From: Chloroflexota bacterium
Lineage (GTDB): Bacteria; Chloroflexota; Chloroflexia; Thermomicrobiales; UBA6265
Reading direction: 5' to 3'
DNA length: 16,135 nt
Assembly: GCA_019348515.1 (NCBI GenBank)
Contig: JAHWJF010000016.1
Location: forward strand, 1-16,135
In this document: piece after piece, positions 15,449 to 16,135 of the stretch
Numbering within the stretch: the stretch's first letter is position 1
Layout of the letters: each line of letters begins with the position of its first letter
Program-made: the position numbers and the translations under genes
Notes under the pieces: generated by a model
Seen by the model: only the letters and a program-made list of their open reading frames with translations
What the model was told of the DNA's origin: nothing
Database searches by the model: none

Positions 15449-15871
15449 TTATGAGGAAGCCTCATTCCAGAATTGCTCGCGGAACTCGTTCGTGTCGTAG
15501 TAGCCGACGATACTGGTGATCTTGCCGGCATTGGTGCGAACGATGGCGGTCTGCTCGGAGAGTAGCTCCCGGCCGAGGTGCGACGCAAACTCGCGAAGCG
15601 TAAATTGCACCGCCGCCCGTTCGCCATCCGAGATGACATCGGTGACTTCCCACCTGGCGGTTGGATACGAGCTAACGACGGTTCCGAAATACGCCACGAT
15701 CTCATCAGCCGGACGGATCACATCACGATGCGGTAGGGCACGAAACGATGCGTGGTTCGCGAGTATCGCTCGCAAACGACGGGGATCACGGGCATCGATC
15801 GCTGCGAAGAACTCCCGGCCAAGCTCGTCCGCGGTTGCCTGGCCCTTAGAGATCTCAGTCTCCCGTTCCAT
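15449..15871 (-). CDS. SnoaL/NTF2-like protein, 140 aa
   Basis: Length and pattern fit the SnoaL-like alpha+beta barrel: an N-terminal helix pair 'ATADELGREFFAAIDARDPRRLRAILA', then strand-rich sequence including 'SFRALPHRDVIRPADEIVAYF', 'ARWEVTDVISDGERAAVQFT' and 'KITSIVGYYDTNEFREQF' (segments quoted separately). Members include ketosteroid isomerase-like enzymes, polyketide cyclases and many proteins with only a binding role, so no reaction is claimed. No signal or membrane segment is present. ATG 15871 follows a TAGGG-type weak ribosome site. It lies 60 bp upstream of the LutB-LutA gene on the same strand; the spacing permits one operon, but the link to lactate use is only positional. Confidence 0.75.
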   Translation of the reverse strand: MERETEISKGQATADELGREFFAAIDARDPRRLRAILANHASFRALPHRDVIRPADEIVAYFGTVVSSYPTARWEVTDVISDGERAAVQFTLREFASHLGRELLSEQTAIVRTNAGKITSIVGYYDTNEFREQFWNEASS

Positions 15872-15926
15872 CCAGCCCTACCCGATCTCGCCGCAACTCA
15901 GTGGTCCGCGGAACATCACCTCATCC

Positions 15927-16135
15927 TCATTCAGGCGACGTCGTGGCCAGAAAGGGCTCATCGAGATGCGCGTAGTCCACCTGCGAAACTCTGGCGATCC
16001 CGTAGCGCGCGCCGCTCCGAGCCAGACTTCTGTCGATCTGCGCCAGCATCTCGCGATCATGCCCGGCCAAAAACTCCGCTAACTCGCGGATCGTCCAGTT
16101 CCGCCGCGACCGGCTGTATCCGCCACGCTCCCAGG
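15927..16135 (-). CDS. C-terminal end of an unidentified gene running off the right edge
   Basis: On the minus strand a frame is open from the window edge (first full codon at 16133) to TGA at 15929-15927, giving 68 residues. Third codon positions are strongly G or C, and the residue mix is protein-like, including NWTIRELAEFLAGHDREM and VSQVDYAHLDEPFLAT. The antisense plus-strand frame over the same bases is Ser/Arg-rich and looks like a shadow. I do not recognise the family. It ends 55 bp upstream of the SnoaL-like gene, in the same direction, and may be the upstream operon partner. Confidence 0.55.
   Translation of the reverse strand, partial: WERGGYSRSRRNWTIRELAEFLAGHDREMLAQIDRSLARSGARYGIARVSQVDYAHLDEPFLATTSPE

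Noticed and set aside
15878..16060. 60-codon minus-strand frame starting MIARCWRR
   Set aside because: It overlaps the edge-spanning minus-strand frame that has better third-position G/C bias; its own codon pattern is poor.
15516..16082. 188-codon plus-strand frame near the right edge
   Set aside because: It is antisense to the SnoaL-like gene and to the right-edge partial frame, and is Ser/Arg-rich as shadow frames usually are in this DNA.

Overview
This is a GC-rich (roughly 60% G+C) bacterial chromosome segment with dense, mostly uninterrupted genes. Strong G/C bias at third codon positions, Tat-type (twin-arginine) signals on both ABC binding proteins, a Streptomyces-style trehalose-6-phosphate synthase and a LutB-LutA fusion suggest a free-living heterotroph of the Chloroflexota (Thermomicrobia-like) or Actinomycetota. 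That taxonomic guess is inference from protein style only. I see no rRNA, tRNA, CRISPR array, integrase, transposase or phage gene.

Layout. (1) 1-1734, plus strand: the 3' part of a tandem M16 zinc-peptidase-family gene whose start lies left of the window. (2) 1773-2099, minus: a small zinc-ribbon protein. (3) 2303-3942, plus: a 13-codon leader ORF overlapping otsA (GT20 trehalose-6-phosphate synthase). (4) 3954-5887, minus: a two-gene operon, a TIM-barrel sugar isomerase/epimerase followed with ATGA overlap by a ribokinase-like PfkB kinase. (5) 5888-6043: a divergent control region with a sigma70-like promoter whose -35 box lies inside a perfect palindrome. (6) 6044-9881, plus: a CUT1-type sugar ABC importer (Tat-exported binding protein, strong intercistronic hairpin, MalF-like and MalG-like permeases). 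(7) 9882-10175: about 294 bp holding a roughly 100-bp element bounded by 24-bp imperfect inverted repeats. (8) 10176-10361, plus: a 61-aa protein ending in an FPASDPPSF-type motif. (9) 10443-16135, minus: a same-strand run, in transcription order an unidentified gene entering from the right edge, a SnoaL/NTF2-like protein, a LutB-LutA fused iron-sulfur protein, a HAD hydrolase, and a Tat-exported family 5 (Dpp/Opp-type) binding protein with no permease nearby.

How the genes may work together. The divergent pair in 4-6 makes a coherent catabolic unit: import of a sugar or polyol, isomerisation and phosphorylation. The substrate is unknown. There is no ATPase subunit and no regulator gene in the window, so a shared MalK/MsmK-like ATPase and an unlinked repressor are expected. 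The lut fusion suggests L-lactate (or similar hydroxyacid) oxidation with LutC encoded elsewhere. otsA would make trehalose-6-phosphate, but no OtsB phosphatase is recognisable here.

I did not find a clearly new defence or mobile system. The most interesting signals are the LutB-LutA fusion, the divergent sugar locus with its palindromic control site, the 16-bp intercistronic hairpin, the inverted-repeat element near 10.0 kb, and two micro-ORFs whose stops overlap the start of the next gene.
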